Assembly (NCBI GenBank): GCA_030407085.1 | Contig: CM059582.1 | Location: 199,190,001 to 199,254,000 of the forward strand | Length of the DNA stretch: 64,000 bases | DNA from: Trichopria drosophilae | Lineage: Eukaryota > Arthropoda > Insecta > Hymenoptera > Diapriidae | Direction of reading: 5' to 3' | In this document: positions 1-12,571 of the stretch, in pieces | How the letters are laid out: every line of letters starts with the position of its first letter | How positions within the stretch are numbered: the first letter of the stretch is position 1 | Made by a program: the position numbers and the translations under genes | Notes under the pieces: model-generated | Told to the model about the DNA's origin: nothing | Seen by the model: only the letters and a program-made list of their open reading frames with translations | Database searches by the model: none

Positions 1-899
1 TTTTTCAAGTTTTTAATAAGCAATTGTTGGTTTATATAGCCGTATGAAAATGCGTCATAGTAAAAGTCTTCCCCTTTCCTTTAAAATAATTTTGTAGCGT
101 GACTACTTTAACAATAACTTAACTTGGTGCTAATAAGCAAAAATCCATTAAAAAAAACGAATTTACAGTAACTTAAAAAAAATGTTCATTCTTGAAAATG
201 CCCTGTTTTTGGAGAATCACCCATATATAATTGTGATCAGGAAATACTTACACATACATTTTTATGAAAATTGATCAAACAGTCTGAAATTTCATCGGTC
301 ATTTTGAATTCAAATAGATTAATTGCGACACAAATACATCGAGATAGATTACGTAAGAAAATCTTGTTTATAAATCGTTATATTTGAAAAAAACAAGCAA
401 ATGTTTAGGAAAAAACTAGACTTTTTTAAGATTACATAACCATTCATATTTTTTGATATTCTAATGAAAAATTCACAAAGTTGTACATGAAAAATTATTG
501 GTTTAAAATGTTTTATACATCATCAATACATAAAAAACCTCCATTAGATCCTTATCGGATTAACTATTTATGCTTTTTACCCATTGTACCTCGTGGTTGT
601 CTACTATAGTTTTTGTACTTACTTTTAACATTTTAAGCTGGTTTAAACATAAAATTCAATTGAACCATACCCATGAATTGTTAATTGAGAATATCATAAG
701 AACCATGGGTGGTAACCACACAGCACGACATCATTATTTGAAAAAGGTGTGATTTCCAAGGGTCTCAAATGTGGGTTAATAATGAGCTACCCTATCGACC
801 CACCTTAACCCCGTACACGTGTCATTTTCATGAAGCGCGTGAGAAAAGTCAAATTGCCAAAATATAATTATCGAAATGTTCTGTATGATGAATCGCACA
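1..899. other. AT-rich DNA, nothing recognised
   Basis: No conserved ORF, RNA gene or clear repeat pair was seen. Confidence 0.5.
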
Positions 900-1790
900 T
901 GTAAAATACAACTCCACGAAGGATTGAAAAATGAAACGTCGTGAGCGAAAACTTGATGCCTTTGTTGGCTATACCAACGACGGGTGGTATTGACTCGCGA
1001 TTCCAGAATTTCTCTTCGACACCGAAACGTACTCCATCTCGTCTTACCGATAAAGCCGTAGAGCGTATCTTTTACATCCCATATACCGCAAAATACAATC
1101 TCGGTCATGGATATTTTGCAAAAAAAAATTTTCGCGTTCGCGTAACCGTGGATCCTGTAAAACCTTTTACGGTGTCATTTTCGACCAGTTACATTTTTGC
1201 AAATAAAAACGAAACGATTCTTGAAATTCTACTCTTTTTGCAGTTGGTCTTTTTTTTCGAGCTTCACCCACGAACGGTCGGCTAAGAGTCTTCGTACATC
1301 CGTGCATTTTCGTTCTCTATCCGGCAATTACGGTGACTCCAATTGCCAATAATAGGGGCTTTCCCCCACGAGAGAAAAATCGATGGGGGAACTTTTACGC
1401 TCCTTTGCTCCTCCCTCTATTTTTCGACGTCAAACTGTCAGGAAGTACCCTGTGCGGGAGACACGATACTAGCGAAGCCAATGCGACAACACATTCACAC
1501 AGACATCAACGAATACATCGACTTCCTTTCCCTTTGATCGTGCGAATGCGAAGCGGAAGAGAGATAGACATAGAAAGACAGAGAAAGACAGAAAGACAGA
1601 GAGGAAACATGGAATAGGAACGAGGGAGCGATACGAGCGAAGCTAATGACGAAAATGAAACATTGAATCGAAGGAATGAACAATCCGATCGTGCGAGATT
1701 ACGTCGTCCTCGTCGTGGGACCGAATGTCTTCTCTGATGCGACCAGATAGCAATTAATTTCTTGGACATTTTTTTCATCAAAAATGCAGC
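900..1790. other. CpG-richer block without a recognised gene
   Basis: Base composition changes here: CG dinucleotides are frequent (CGTCGTCCTCGTCGTGGG near 1702) in otherwise CpG-poor DNA. Overlapping ORFs of 90-114 codons occur on both strands, which reflects composition rather than coding; none resembles a known family. A (GAAAGACA)-type purine microsatellite lies at 1560-1610. A promoter or 5' exon of a gene with long introns is possible. Confidence 0.35.
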
Positions 1791-2040
1791 AAACGATCAA
1801 TTTTGGACATGTCATCAAATTTTGGAAGATAAGATATTCATTTTTAATTGAGATAACCGATGAATTCTTCGTTGATCATTAATGTACAGTCATTTCAAAG
1901 TTGTTGCATAACGATAACATGAATAACCAGTACTTTTCTGATCCGTTACTGGCGAATGATACATTTCTGATCAATTTTGGATGAAAACTGATCAGATTAA
2001 AAAATTATCTACACCCCATACAGCATATCTTTTGGACGAG

Positions 2041-2170
2041 TCTCTCAAGATGTCCAAATGTTTTTATTGTCTCGTTAAGGTCCTCAAGGCATCCTATTTC
2101 GTGAAGACATCCTGGGGATATTAAAAGGACAATAAAAATGGTAATTTGTACATTCTGAGTAGCTCTAGAA
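2041..2170 (+). repeat. 130-bp direct repeat, left copy
   Basis: Starts TCTCTCAAGATGTCC and ends GAGTAGCTCTAGA. It matches 2739-2870 almost base for base, including the shared core GAAGACATCCTGGGGATATT. The pair brackets the TTAGG array. Confidence 0.85.
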
Positions 2171-2278
2171 GAAGAATGTATGAATTTTCGAGTGTTATTA
2201 TTTGTATTATATTACTTGTTGGGCGTATGCGTATTTTGTGTATATATGAGTGTGAATCTTTTTTTTTGTGTCACGACT

Positions 2279-2372
2279 AAATAACTTTGCAAAAATGACT
2301 TTGCAATAATAACCTCCGAAAAATAACTTTAAAAAAATAACTTTAACAAAAATAACTTTGACAAAAATAACT
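2279..2372 (+). repeat. Degenerate AAAATAACTTTGAC minisatellite
   Basis: ATAACTTT recurs at short intervals with A-rich spacers, giving about six imperfect units. No coding potential. Confidence 0.6.
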
Positions 2373-2570
2373 TCAAATATTTCTGAATATGTATATAATA
2401 GAACATTGTTCGAACAATATTCATTACATGCTTAACCACTATTCATCAATTATTGAAGCAATTCATGGAAATGAGTGAACATGAGTATGTGTTTACATTT
2501 CGATAAGTTCATACTTTGTACATCAATCATTATGAATATCGATTTTAATTTAATATTCGTTAGTAATTTG

Positions 2571-2640
2571 TTAGGTTAGGTTAGGTTAGGTTAGGTTAGG
2601 TTAGGTTAGGTTAGGTTAGGTTAGGTTAGGTTAGGTTAGG
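2571..2640 (+). repeat. Interstitial telomere-type array, (TTAGG)14
   Basis: Fourteen uninterrupted copies of the canonical arthropod telomere unit TTAGG. The array is perfect, so it is recent or maintained. It is short and internal, flanked by ordinary AT-rich DNA and by two copies of a 130-bp repeat. It could be a microsatellite, a healed break or a component of a dispersed repeat rather than a former chromosome end. Confidence 0.95.
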
Positions 2641-2738
2641 AGAGATATTTCGAAAAATACTTTTTTGTAATTTTTGTTAATGCATGTACAGGCGCGTTGA
2701 GATATGTATAACTCGCAAATGTTGTGTTGAGTTGGGAG

Positions 2739-2870
2739 CCTCTCAAGATGTCCCAATGTTTTTATCGTCTTGTTATGGTCCTGAGGGCGTCCTATTTCGC
2801 GAAGACATCCTGGGGATATTAAAAGGACAATAAAAATGGTAATTTGTAACTTCTGAGTAGCCCTAGAGGA
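2739..2870 (+). repeat. 130-bp direct repeat, right copy
   Basis: Second copy of the 2041-2170 sequence in the same orientation, differing by scattered substitutions such as TCGTCTTGTTATGG for TTGTCTCGTTAAGG. Confidence 0.85.
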
Positions 2871-3005
2871 TATCCTCTAGGATGTGCTGTATTGAATGCG
2901 AACTAGATTCCGAAGCGATGCAAGATCAAAATTAAAAGAGTTTGAGTCCACAAAGGTACCATTTTTGGATCCCAATAAATTTAACTTTAATTGAAAAAAA
3001 TGTAT

Positions 3006-3068
3006 CCTATCCATGAATCGAACTTTAGCAATTTAGCTCGTAATCCATTCGCTTAACCACCTAGTTAT
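3006..3068 (-). repeat. tRNA-like sequence, probably SINE head relic
   Basis: On the minus strand, GGTGGTTAAGCGAATGG resembles a polymerase III A box with D-arm. About 30 nt later AAGTTCGATTC resembles a B box and T-loop. The acceptor arm does not pair well and no anticodon arm is clean, so a functional tRNA is unlikely. A tRNA-derived SINE fragment is the simplest reading. Confidence 0.35.
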
Positions 3069-3069
3069 A

Positions 3070-4080
3070 ATAATTCTTGTTAATATCTAAGAGAACAATA
3101 CAACAAATCGTAACTCTGTGGTATTATTATAACATATTTATTACATAAGTATCTAACGTTAATAAATTATTGAACATAATGTCATAAATTCACTAAATAT
3201 ATTTCTCAATTAGGGAACGATTCAAACACGAAGTATAATTAAAATAGAGGGTTTATGACCTACAAAGAGGTTAAATTCTCTCTCAATACGAAAAAAACTT
3301 CCCAATAAGAGAAAAAAAAAGGAACAAATATTTCAATAAGGAATAAAAAAGGAAAAAGGGAGCGAGGTTGACCTCATAATTGTGATTTTTGTGAAAGACT
3401 CTGTTATTAGCTACCCCAAGAATATAGCAAGAACTTATGGGTACAACAGAGCTTTCACAAACGACTTCTTTTCTAAAACTCATAATTTTTTTTTGTATTA
3501 TTATAACATATTCTCGTATATTGTATTAACAATGTCGATTTTGTAGAATTAACGATTTCATCGTTGATCATCAGCCGCCTCAAGAGGAATCAGCAGAATC
3601 CGAAACGTCAAGGGCAACCATGTTCCTTTTTTCTCTCCGGCTGAACATTTTTTCCTTTTTATCTCTCTTATCGAGAATGTTTTCCCGTATTGAAAATTTA
3701 TTATCTTTTTAGGTCATAATCCTTCTTTTTAATTATTGTTCGACAACAGTGAAAAAAACCTTCGTGATATATAGTTTATATGAAGTATAATTAATGGAAA
3801 ACTATAATTTTTTTTCTTAAACTCATCCAACTTTGATCCTCCTCAATTGCCTTCAAAAATGAAATACGAGACGATATGTCGGTGAATGTAATTCATTGCA
3901 GAAATATTTAAATCCAAAGAGTCTTGCAAGTCGAAAAGAACCACTTCTTTCAGATCTGTTTTTGAAGAAACTCTTAAGGTTGTTCTTCTGGTGCTTAAAA
4001 AATTTTTAAATATTCTGTATTTTGGAAGAGAGCAATGAAGGATCTGAAGAAACTGTCTGTTAAATTTCAAGGTTGATCAT
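3070..4080. other. AT-rich DNA, nothing recognised
   Basis: Short random ORFs only. No repeat structure was found by eye. Confidence 0.45.
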
Positions 4081-4099
4081 AGAAATTAAAATCGAGCCG

Positions 4100-5720
4100 C
4101 ACAAAAAAAATAAAGTCCGGATCTGGAGGTCAGACTATTTCTGTAATATGTTTTTTAGGTCGCTGTACCCGAATCTGAAGTGCAGTTAACTCCAACACTT
4201 CAGGTTTTTGACATAACCTCAAAAAACCAAAAAATCTTATAATTACACCTTAAAGTGTTAAAATAAAGAATAATTTGCGGTTGGAAGTTCATGCCACGTT
4301 TCCGTTACGTTCTTGGGGTTGCTAAAACCATATCTGAAGTCTATTCAGTACCATGACGTTAAGGTCTTGGAATAAACTCAAACGGAAATCTAAAAATCTA
4401 TCCTGAAAAATGAAATTAAAGAAAAAATCTGGCCTACAAGGCATACCATGTTTACTGGACAGTCCTGGACACTACTGGAATGTTTAGTGTATAGTTCTCC
4501 ACAATGTTGGACTGTACTGAAAGTACTGGAACATACTGAATAATACTGAACTATACTAAACAATACTGGACACTATTATGAAATAGAGAAAGATTGGTTA
4601 AATTTTAAATTATTCCCGGTAACATTAAAAAGCTATTTTACGCCATGTATTACACAGGTGTTTTGTTCCAGGGTGATGAAATAAAACTTATTCCGCACTA
4701 CAAAATAGATTAAGATACATAAAAAAAGTCTTGACATCAAACCATCATATGAGTGAATGTCACCAAGATCACGTAAAAATTCAAAAGTTATGGAGTTGAA
4801 TGTGCTTTAAAATCGGTTTCAGCGACCTCAAAAATATAAAGAGCCCATGGTATGACTTCCTGGCGAGAATTTTGCTTTTATTTCAATATTTTGCGGTCGC
4901 TTTGTAGATTTTTTTGAGGTTATATGAAAACCCCGACGTGATGGGGTTAATTAGATTCTGAATAGGATTGACTACTACAATCATTTTTAGAACTAGACAC
5001 TGTTTTGTCTTTCGATTCCTACCATATGCTGTTATTCGTTTAAAATTACACAATACAAGCAGACATTTTTAAAAGAACTTCCAGTAGTGCCCAAAACTGT
5101 GTGATACATTCCAGTACTATCCAGTACATTCCAGGATTGTGCAAAGTAGTACAATCCAGTAGAGTCCAATATTCTCCAATGCTCACAAGTCCAATACTGC
5201 TGAGTTGACAGTTCTGTTTACTCTAGATAATTCAGGGAATGACATATCACAAGCTGTCGAGACTATTATACATTTGATGGGGTTAATCTTCAGATTCAGA
5301 TTAGTGTCTAAAACCTAAATAATTTATCTAAATAGCGTAAAGTCGAAGAACTAAAAGGAAACATGGTATGGCTCTCAGGTTAGAAGTTTCTTTTGTGTTA
5401 ACATTTTGCAGTGGATTTTAATGTATTTTTGAGGTTATGTGAAAAGACTGACCTGACGTGATCGAATGGACTTTGAATTCCATTTCAGCAGCCCTAAAAA
5501 CATAATGGAAACATGGTATGCCTTCCAAAACAGAATTTTTCTTTATTTTCATATTTTAGGGTAGATTTTTAGATTTCTTTTCGAGGTTATGTCAAGAACT
5601 TAACGTGATGGGGCTGAAATGGACGTATTCGAATTCGGATTCAGCTACCTAAAAAACATATTGTAGGCGTACTCCGATCTCCAGATGCGGACTTTCGTTT
5701 TTTTTGTGGGGCTGTGATAT
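4100..5720. repeat. Diverged repeat block with ~150-bp units and CTGGA/TCCAG motifs
   Basis: A unit carrying CATGGTATG, a T-rich middle, GAGGTTATGTGAAAA and GACGTGATGGGG recurs at about 4800-4960, 5355-5500 and 5505-5650, with weaker traces at 4140-4400. GGAAACATGGTATG at 5358 and 5507 gives a spacing of 149 bp. Between units, 4445-4570 is dense in TACTGGA/TACTGAA and 5085-5215 in the reverse form CCAGTA/TCCAAT, so the two tracts form a loose inverted pair. It looks like an old transposable element with internal repeats. Confidence 0.6.
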
Positions 5721-6953
5721 GACAGGGCCTATTCGAGTGGCAGGAAGTAAACATTTTTAATTCTTAAGTATCCTAGACAAAAGTGAAATTTCTGTAATAT
5801 TTTTACAATTTTTATGATAGCACTTTAGTAAATCCCGTGAGATTATATTTACGGTGACCGTGTCCGAAAAAGGTGTTATACGGTGAGCGTATTAACTATA
5901 GTCACTAGGTCATTTGGAAAACGGGGGGAAAAACGTTTAATTTAAAAGTCAATCAAGATTACAACGATCTCCTATTATTGTAACATATTTTTTTTTATTT
6001 TTAGTCGTTGATTGAAGTAAAAATTACATTTTTAACATACAAATGCTCCATTTTGTAGAGGTAAAATTCGCTTCAAGCTAAAAAACGAAGCGACTTGGTA
6101 AAATATATAGACCAAAGCTATGTTCAAAATGCATCTGGTAGAAGTAAATCAAGTAAAGAAATTTTGAGAAATCTCATCTTCAAAAAAGTAATTTCGAGAA
6201 AAATACGTTTCAAGTTAAAACTCGGCCTTCTCCTTCGATAAAAGGGTCTACCTCATTATTTTGATGGGTTTTGCTCTAAACGACGGAAATTTTTGGGAAA
6301 TATTTATTTTTTATAAAAGATGTTAAAAAAACAGTTATAAACTGATACATACTCATTGTGTATGTCGGATTCTTAGTACAAGTAGGCTGACTTCCCACAT
6401 CTTTTCGACCCATTAATAAAGTTTTAGATATATTTTTTCTTCCCTCCTATAATACCCTCATACTTTTATATTATTTTGAAATTCTATACCTTTCGAATTG
6501 ACCCGTTAATACATTTTATTCTTGGCCAAAAATACTATTAAAGTTAAAAAACAATCGAAAATGCAACATTTTAAAACAGCAAAAGTGGTAGACGTTGATG
6601 TTAATTTTCTGTACATTTAGACACAGTATTATTGTAGGATTCAATTAAAAATTAAGTTAGGAACGAAAAGACAATGGTCGTTGATGACAGTAGATAATTA
6701 CCAGGGAATATGATGAAAAATGATGACATGACTATGTATGATTATGACCGTTCGTGATCACGAATTAAGGTGAGTGATACGGTATTAGATAGTCATCGTA
6801 GTCTGCCATCATACATCATCATCCGCTTAGATTAGTGATGACTACTCGTCATCATTACCATTGTTTTAAAACCATTGTTTTCGCCATGACTTCATGCATG
6901 TTTTGTGTGCTAACTACCATGAACTACTAAAAAACTGATGTCATTAATTAACT
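5721..6953. other. AT-rich DNA, nothing recognised
   Basis: No gene. A GATGA-rich stretch near 6690-6860 is low complexity. Confidence 0.4.
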
Positions 6954-7640
6954 TAACCCATTAAGGACCGAATGTACATAAATTTAACATAAAGTTTGAC
7001 AGTACTTTTTAGAATTAAAATTTTTAGAATGGTGTATCGAAAAATGCTGGAAATTTAAAAATAAACCAACTACGAGCATTTATTTACCAAAAATCACGAT
7101 TTTATCAGATTTTCTTGTCACTTATCCTTATTTTTTTGTAATTTCTCGCAATAGGACATCCGAACTTGAATTAAATATCGCTACAAAAATGTTTGGGCTA
7201 TAAGGTAGAACTATTGAAAAAAGTTTAATTGAAATTGGCCGCTGAAAAATGGCTATTAAAGTCAATTTATTTTTCAAAATCATAGTGGCTTATACTCAAT
7301 CGACTGACCGAATGAAATGGCTTCAAACTTGATAGTCGGGGGTTTTAGGGATTGCTGAGTCTCAATTTGAAGATAGTTTTCCAAAATTCAAAATGGCGGA
7401 CCCAATATGGCGTACGAATTTGCTAAAATTGATCGAAATTACTTCAAATTTGATATTCGGGGGTTTATTGTGGACGCATTTCCGAATTCGAAGTTAATTT
7501 TGAAAAATTCAAAATGGCAACTCCACTATGGTAGGCGAGTATGTTAAAACCGATCGGAATAGCTTCAAACTTGGTACTCAATTTTTTTTGAGTCGCTGGT
7601 TACAAATTTCAGGTTGTTTCATATTTAAAATTTTTAACTG
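6954..7640 (+). mobile_element. Relic of TTAA/GGCGGATCCAATATGG repeat family
   Basis: TTAACCCATTAAGGACCG at 6954 resembles the terminus of the TTAA-flanked elements at 22.9 and 54.9 kb. AAAATGGCGGACCCAATATGGCG (7391 region) and a diverged copy at 7511 are the family's internal signature, spaced about 120 bp. The matching right end is not visible. Confidence 0.5.
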
Positions 7641-9290
7641 GTATCTTCACTAGCATTCGCATGTATCATAGTAGTAGTAATAGATAATTATCAATCACAT
7701 TAGCAGTGTGCATCAACATTTTTGTACATTTTCTCTTTTGTATTTCGCTGGCTTTCACCAGATTTATACCAACATATGTCGATATCAAATAGTATAATAT
7801 ATAATAATAATATAATAAAGATGGTTAATCGTTCCGACAAAAAATAATGAGGACTTTAGTAGTTGTTGTAGTAAAAGGTTATTGCTATCGATAAATATTT
7901 GCAATTATTTATTAAGAGTTCCTAATAATTCTTTTGCAATTATTTGTATAATCAGTGCTGACGCGATAGGTAAAAATACTTTAAAAAATGTTCGATGAAA
8001 ATATGCGTAATATTGATTTATAAACTCTTACGTCATTTTTGTTTGCAGTTTTGTACATTTTGCAACAGGTCTGTCCTTATGATGCATCGCATTCAACGAA
8101 TATAAAGAATTTTCTGCAAAGCTGAATTAGCAAATTTTAATGCCTTTCGCAGTAAAAGATAAATTTCTTGTCGCAAATTTTAATTCAACTTTATGGGATA
8201 TTGAATTTACTTTGTTATGTTCATTTATATAAATAGTACTTAGAACGTTTTTAGTACACTCTTTTAACTAGAATTGTATAAAATATAGTTTTTTGCCATG
8301 AGTTTAGTCAGATTCAACTATATAATAACATGTCTACGTAGACTATTTTAAATAAATTATTTGCAATTAATCGAATAATGAATTATAGTACACTGAAAGA
8401 TCGACAATATTAAAATTTAGTATAAACGTATTAAATTTTAATATTTTTATACGAAAATACGGAAAATTGTTCTACTATACGAAAGTTAGTATCGACATTT
8501 TTAATATTTGGTATTATGATTAGAAGAAAGTGCTATTCTGGACATGAAATCTTAATAATGTTTATACGAAAAATTAACATTACGAAAAAATGATATTCTT
8601 TATATCAATAATCAAAATTAATTATACTAAAAATTGTACTTGATATCTTGAATTCCATAAAAATGTTGATTTGCAGAGTTTTCTGTTATTATTTATTTTA
8701 CAAATAAAATAGCGTCTAGAACATCACGCGGTCGTTTTATAAAACAGACATATTTAAAAATGTCTTTTCTCTGATTTCCAAACAGTAGTTTGTTTATTTT
8801 AAATAATACGTCGCCTTATTATAAATTATAAATTTTAAAAGTATATTATCAAATATTGTAATATAAATACCAAAAATTGATAAAATTTTAAGAATAATCG
8901 GTTTAATATTAACTATAATAATTTTTAGTATAGGGTCACATTTGTCCCTATTTTCGTATGGAGAATATTAAAAATTCAGTATATTTTTCGCATCAAGGGC
9001 GCAAACTGACATTTTCCATACGTTAAATAAACGTTACTTTTCATCATAGAAGGCGAAACCTGTAGTAAAGCCGTAAATCATACTGGAATATTATTGTTAA
9101 AAGAACTAAGAATGTAGTTACTAGAATTGAATATATAATATTTAGTAAGACCAAAAATTAATATCAAGAATATTCGAATATAATAAAATCATCAAGCAAC
9201 ATTGTAGATGGTGAATTCCCATGATATTAAATAAATACAAGGGAAAAAACTAATAGAATCTTTTCAATTTCAGTTTTATTTTTTACCGAT
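7641..9290. other. AT-rich DNA, nothing recognised
   Basis: Runs of TTAATATT and similar words give weak self-similarity. No gene or bounded element. Confidence 0.4.
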
Positions 9291-9299
9291 CGAAAAGAA

Positions 9300-9765
9300 T
9301 GCCATAAATAAAACACTCAAAATGGCGGATTCAATATGTCGGACGAAATAAACAAAGTTCAACAAAACTATAAAAAACCCAAAACCCACAATTTAGTATT
9401 TAGAGGTTATGGATATCGTCGATTACAAATCCGATAGCAATTTTTACAAATTCAAAATGGCAGAACTAATACGTTGACTAAAACATAAATTTAACATACT
9501 CCATTTGTATTTTTTTTTTATTTGTTTTGGAGTTTAATTTTCATTCGCCATATTGTTGATTCATATTCAGCGACTTCGAAAACTCCTATATACTGAGTTT
9601 TGTAAATGTTGTTTGAATTTTTTTTATTTCGGCCGCCATATTGGGTTTGCCATTTTGAATTTTCAAAAATCGACAATGAATTTATAATCAGCGACCTAAA
9701 AAGTCCCAGGCTACCGCATTGTTCGTAAAACTTCATTGTCTAGAAAAATTAGAGGCTCAAAGGGT
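9300..9765. mobile_element. Relic of GGCGGATCCAATATGG family with inverted halves
   Basis: AAAATGGCGGATTCAATATG at about 9320 on the + strand is mirrored by CCGCCATATTGGGTTTGCCATTTTGAA at about 9632-9660. GTCGCTGATT-type motifs lie on both arms. It ends in AAAGGGTTAAT (about 9755-9766), consistent with a TTAA boundary. Confidence 0.5.
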
Positions 9766-11196
9766 TAATATAAGAATAAGCATTGAAAGAATAACTTATG
9801 TGAAATGAAATATATTTCAAGAATAAAAAGTTTATTAATAATAAGTTGTATAATATTACTAATCCTGTCCAAAGCATTATTAACTTCTGTAACTTTATAA
9901 TACATAAAAGAGTTTCTAACCCTATTTTAATTCGTTAGAAAGTAATAAAGCTGTAATATGTTATAAGTATTTTAACCGGTTCTGCAAAAAAGTGTTAGTC
10001 ATATCGTATATCCATATCTTACCACAACTTTTACAATTTCTTACGAATTGGAAGAAAAATCTGTTTTTTTTAGACTACTGATATCATAATTTTATATCAA
10101 ATGCTGTATTGAATAATGAATCTGTAAATGTATAAAATTCTTGAATATTGAAAAAATAAATGTTTAAAATCGATAAAGTCCGACCTCGTCTAAATGGTCT
10201 TATTACATCTTACTTTCAGTCAACTCTTTATTACTTAATTCCAAAATTTAGTGGCATTTTTTGTATTAATTTAAGTATTGCTTTTTACAATGAAAATTGA
10301 CTAATAATCGAAATACATTGAGTTAGAAATCTATTGAGGTAGAAAAAATGATTATAATCCTCAAGAATATAATTAAAAATCTTAAATTTTAACTTGTTTG
10401 TGATTCTGTGAAACTTGTAGATTTCAGGAATTATTCACCCACAAATCCTCCAGTGGATTTTTCCAAGCCTTCAAAGGTAACCAAAGTGGCTAATGAAATT
10501 GACTTTGTAGATCCTTCTTCATTTGTTTTTCATAGGTTGCTAAACTAAATTTTTTTTATAAATTAAAATAAATACGAATGTAGTTGGGGAAACGAATTAC
10601 AGTTAGTTTGACTGAAGTAAAAAAAAGACTTCTTAACTACGTATTTGATTAAATTTAAATACTATTCACGAACTGTAGTCGTTAAATTAAGTGTACATCA
10701 ATTCGATTTACGTAATAAAATTTATTATTTTGTTAACAAAAAATCGACCATTTTGAAAATGTTTATTTCTTTGTGTTAATAATATTAATTTCTTTTTTGT
10801 TTCAGATACTTTTCGAAGAAACAGCAGGGACTACTCATTTGAAACACTATTATGGCGTTGTTTTAAAAAGAACACAACTTCGACAATTTTTAAAAATAAA
10901 ATGTTTTCTTTACACAAAGTTGCAACAAATTTTTCTATATCCTGATCCAGATTATTTTGGAGTTAATGTCTCTAATTTTTGTACATAGATAAAGATGTAG
11001 TAAATCCTACTTATACCTTAGTAGGATCTACTAAACAGAATCGTTGATTTTCGACAATATAGTACGTCAAATTTACTAAACGCAAGTTTAGTGCTCCAAA
11101 CATATCACAATAGGTTACTGTAACTGAAAGGAAAGGTAAGCGAAAGGAACTATTCTATTCAGTATAATTCAATGAATGAGAACTAGTTGGTTCAAC
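9766..11196. other. AT-rich DNA, nothing recognised
   Basis: The 71-codon ORF at 10773 has no recognisable similarity and biased AT composition. Nothing else stands out. Confidence 0.4.
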
Positions 11197-11418
11197 TACA
11201 TTATCCCCCCACCTCCAATATTTGCCAGTAGGTCCCTCCCAATATTTGCAGTCTCCACACTTCTTACGGAGCGATAATTCTGTGGCGCCATCACGCATGC
11301 TCGATGTAGGAAAGGTTTTGGCGCGAATATGAGGGATAATTTTCTTCCCCTCACTACGTAAATATTGGGAGGGTTAAAAAGAACAGACAAGGCAAATATT
11401 GGGGGGGGGGGCACTGTA
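11197..11418. mobile_element. MITE-like element with CCAATATTTGCC inverted ends
   Basis: Left end TACATTATCCCCCCACCTCC then AATATTTGCC. The right end is the inverse, GGCAAATATT then a run of twelve G, then CACTGTA. Read inwards from the right it begins TACAGTG, like the CAGTA/CAGTG-ended MITEs elsewhere in the window. A second internal CCCTCCCAATATTTGC / AAATATTGGGAGGG pair supports a fold-back structure. No ORF. Confidence 0.7.
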
Positions 11419-11930
11419 ATTCCTGATCAGCGATATCAGATTAGCTACTTAGCCTGACGATATAAAATACGTACTGTAACAGTATGAATCATCCTGCATA
11501 GGGTTATATTGGGGATTCATAACGATCATGCTCACAAATAAATGTCAATATTGCTCAAAATATTGAGAAGTTAAGACTTGCAACGATTGTCAAGTTAATG
11601 AGAGTAGCGTCATAATGATCACGTATAACTGATATATTATTTATTACTTTAATTATAACATGCTATAATTTTTGTAACTAACTGAACTTCGCAGCTGTAA
11701 GTGCTGATGGGTTATCAATGATGAACAATTTCTGGACTTATCATTTTTAACGTGAAATTAATCGTAGTTTGCGATTTTGATCTTATAATTAAAAAAAAAA
11801 ATAAGATCCAAAAAAGAAACAATCCATTATTTAACAAATAGTCGGATTTTTACACCCGACATTATTTTTCTATTTGAAATTGGATAGGGAGGTCACTATA
11901 AAGTGAAAATTTCCCGGCCTTGGACCCTTA
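11419..11930. other. AT-rich DNA, nothing recognised
   Basis: No gene or bounded element was seen. Confidence 0.4.
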
Positions 11931-12180
11931 ACTTCAACATTTGGAGCCCAAAAATTAAATTTCAAAATGGCGATATCCAATATGGCGGCTTGAAGTCGAA
12001 AATTTAATGACACTTTCGATTTTGCCATGCTCAACAAGTTAAATTGATAAATTCTTACTGAATATTTCTTTATTAAAAGTTATTTGTATCGCTAATCACG
12101 AAGTGCATATCGAATTAGCTAAATTCAAAATGACGGATCCAATATGGCGGCCGAAGATTGTCGAAATGTTTATTATGAAA
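11931..12180 (+). mobile_element. Relic of GGCGGATCCAATATGG family
   Basis: Two signature copies, AAAATGGCGATATCCAATATGG (about 11964) and AAAATGACGGATCCAATATGG (about 12127). Their spacing fits the unit repeat of the family. No termini. Confidence 0.5.
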
Positions 12181-12365
12181 ATAGTTAAGTTAATATCCTT
12201 GCAGACTTTATATACACGAGCTGAAAAATTGTTTGTTAGACCAAATCCAAATACTGAAGATTTAAACAAACATTTTTAATGATAAAATGTGTACCTTTGT
12301 AATAGATGATTTTATTTTAATTGTTCTGATGTAAATAGATATAATTTTATCAATTTCTACGTAAA

Positions 12366-12571
12366 CTGTTCAAAAGAAAAATTCTAAAACGTTTTTATAA
12401 TTTTGGGATAAACGCTAAACTACTGTAATAATTCTAAAATATTGCACTAATTTTTCTTGTAATAGATGTAAGTATATTGGTATGGTAAAGTCAAGAAAAA
12501 TTAGTAGAATATTTTAGAATTCGAGTACTGCGGTGATTATCCCTAAATTCTAAAAACGTTTTAAAACGGTC
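12366..12571. repeat. Fold-back (hairpin) element, ~95-bp arms
   Basis: The left arm with TTCTAAAACGTTTTTA and ATTCTAAAATATT--ACTAATTTTTCTTG is repeated inverted at 12488-12571. The loop is about 15 bp. No ORF; MITE-like. Confidence 0.75.

Noticed and set aside
941..1285. 114-codon ORF, overlapping a 110-codon ORF on the other strand
   Set aside because: Both strands are open because of base composition, and neither protein resembles a family. Kept only as a CpG-richer block.
2571..2640. True chromosome end
   Set aside because: Only 70 bp, with unique and repeated sequence on both sides, so it is internal.
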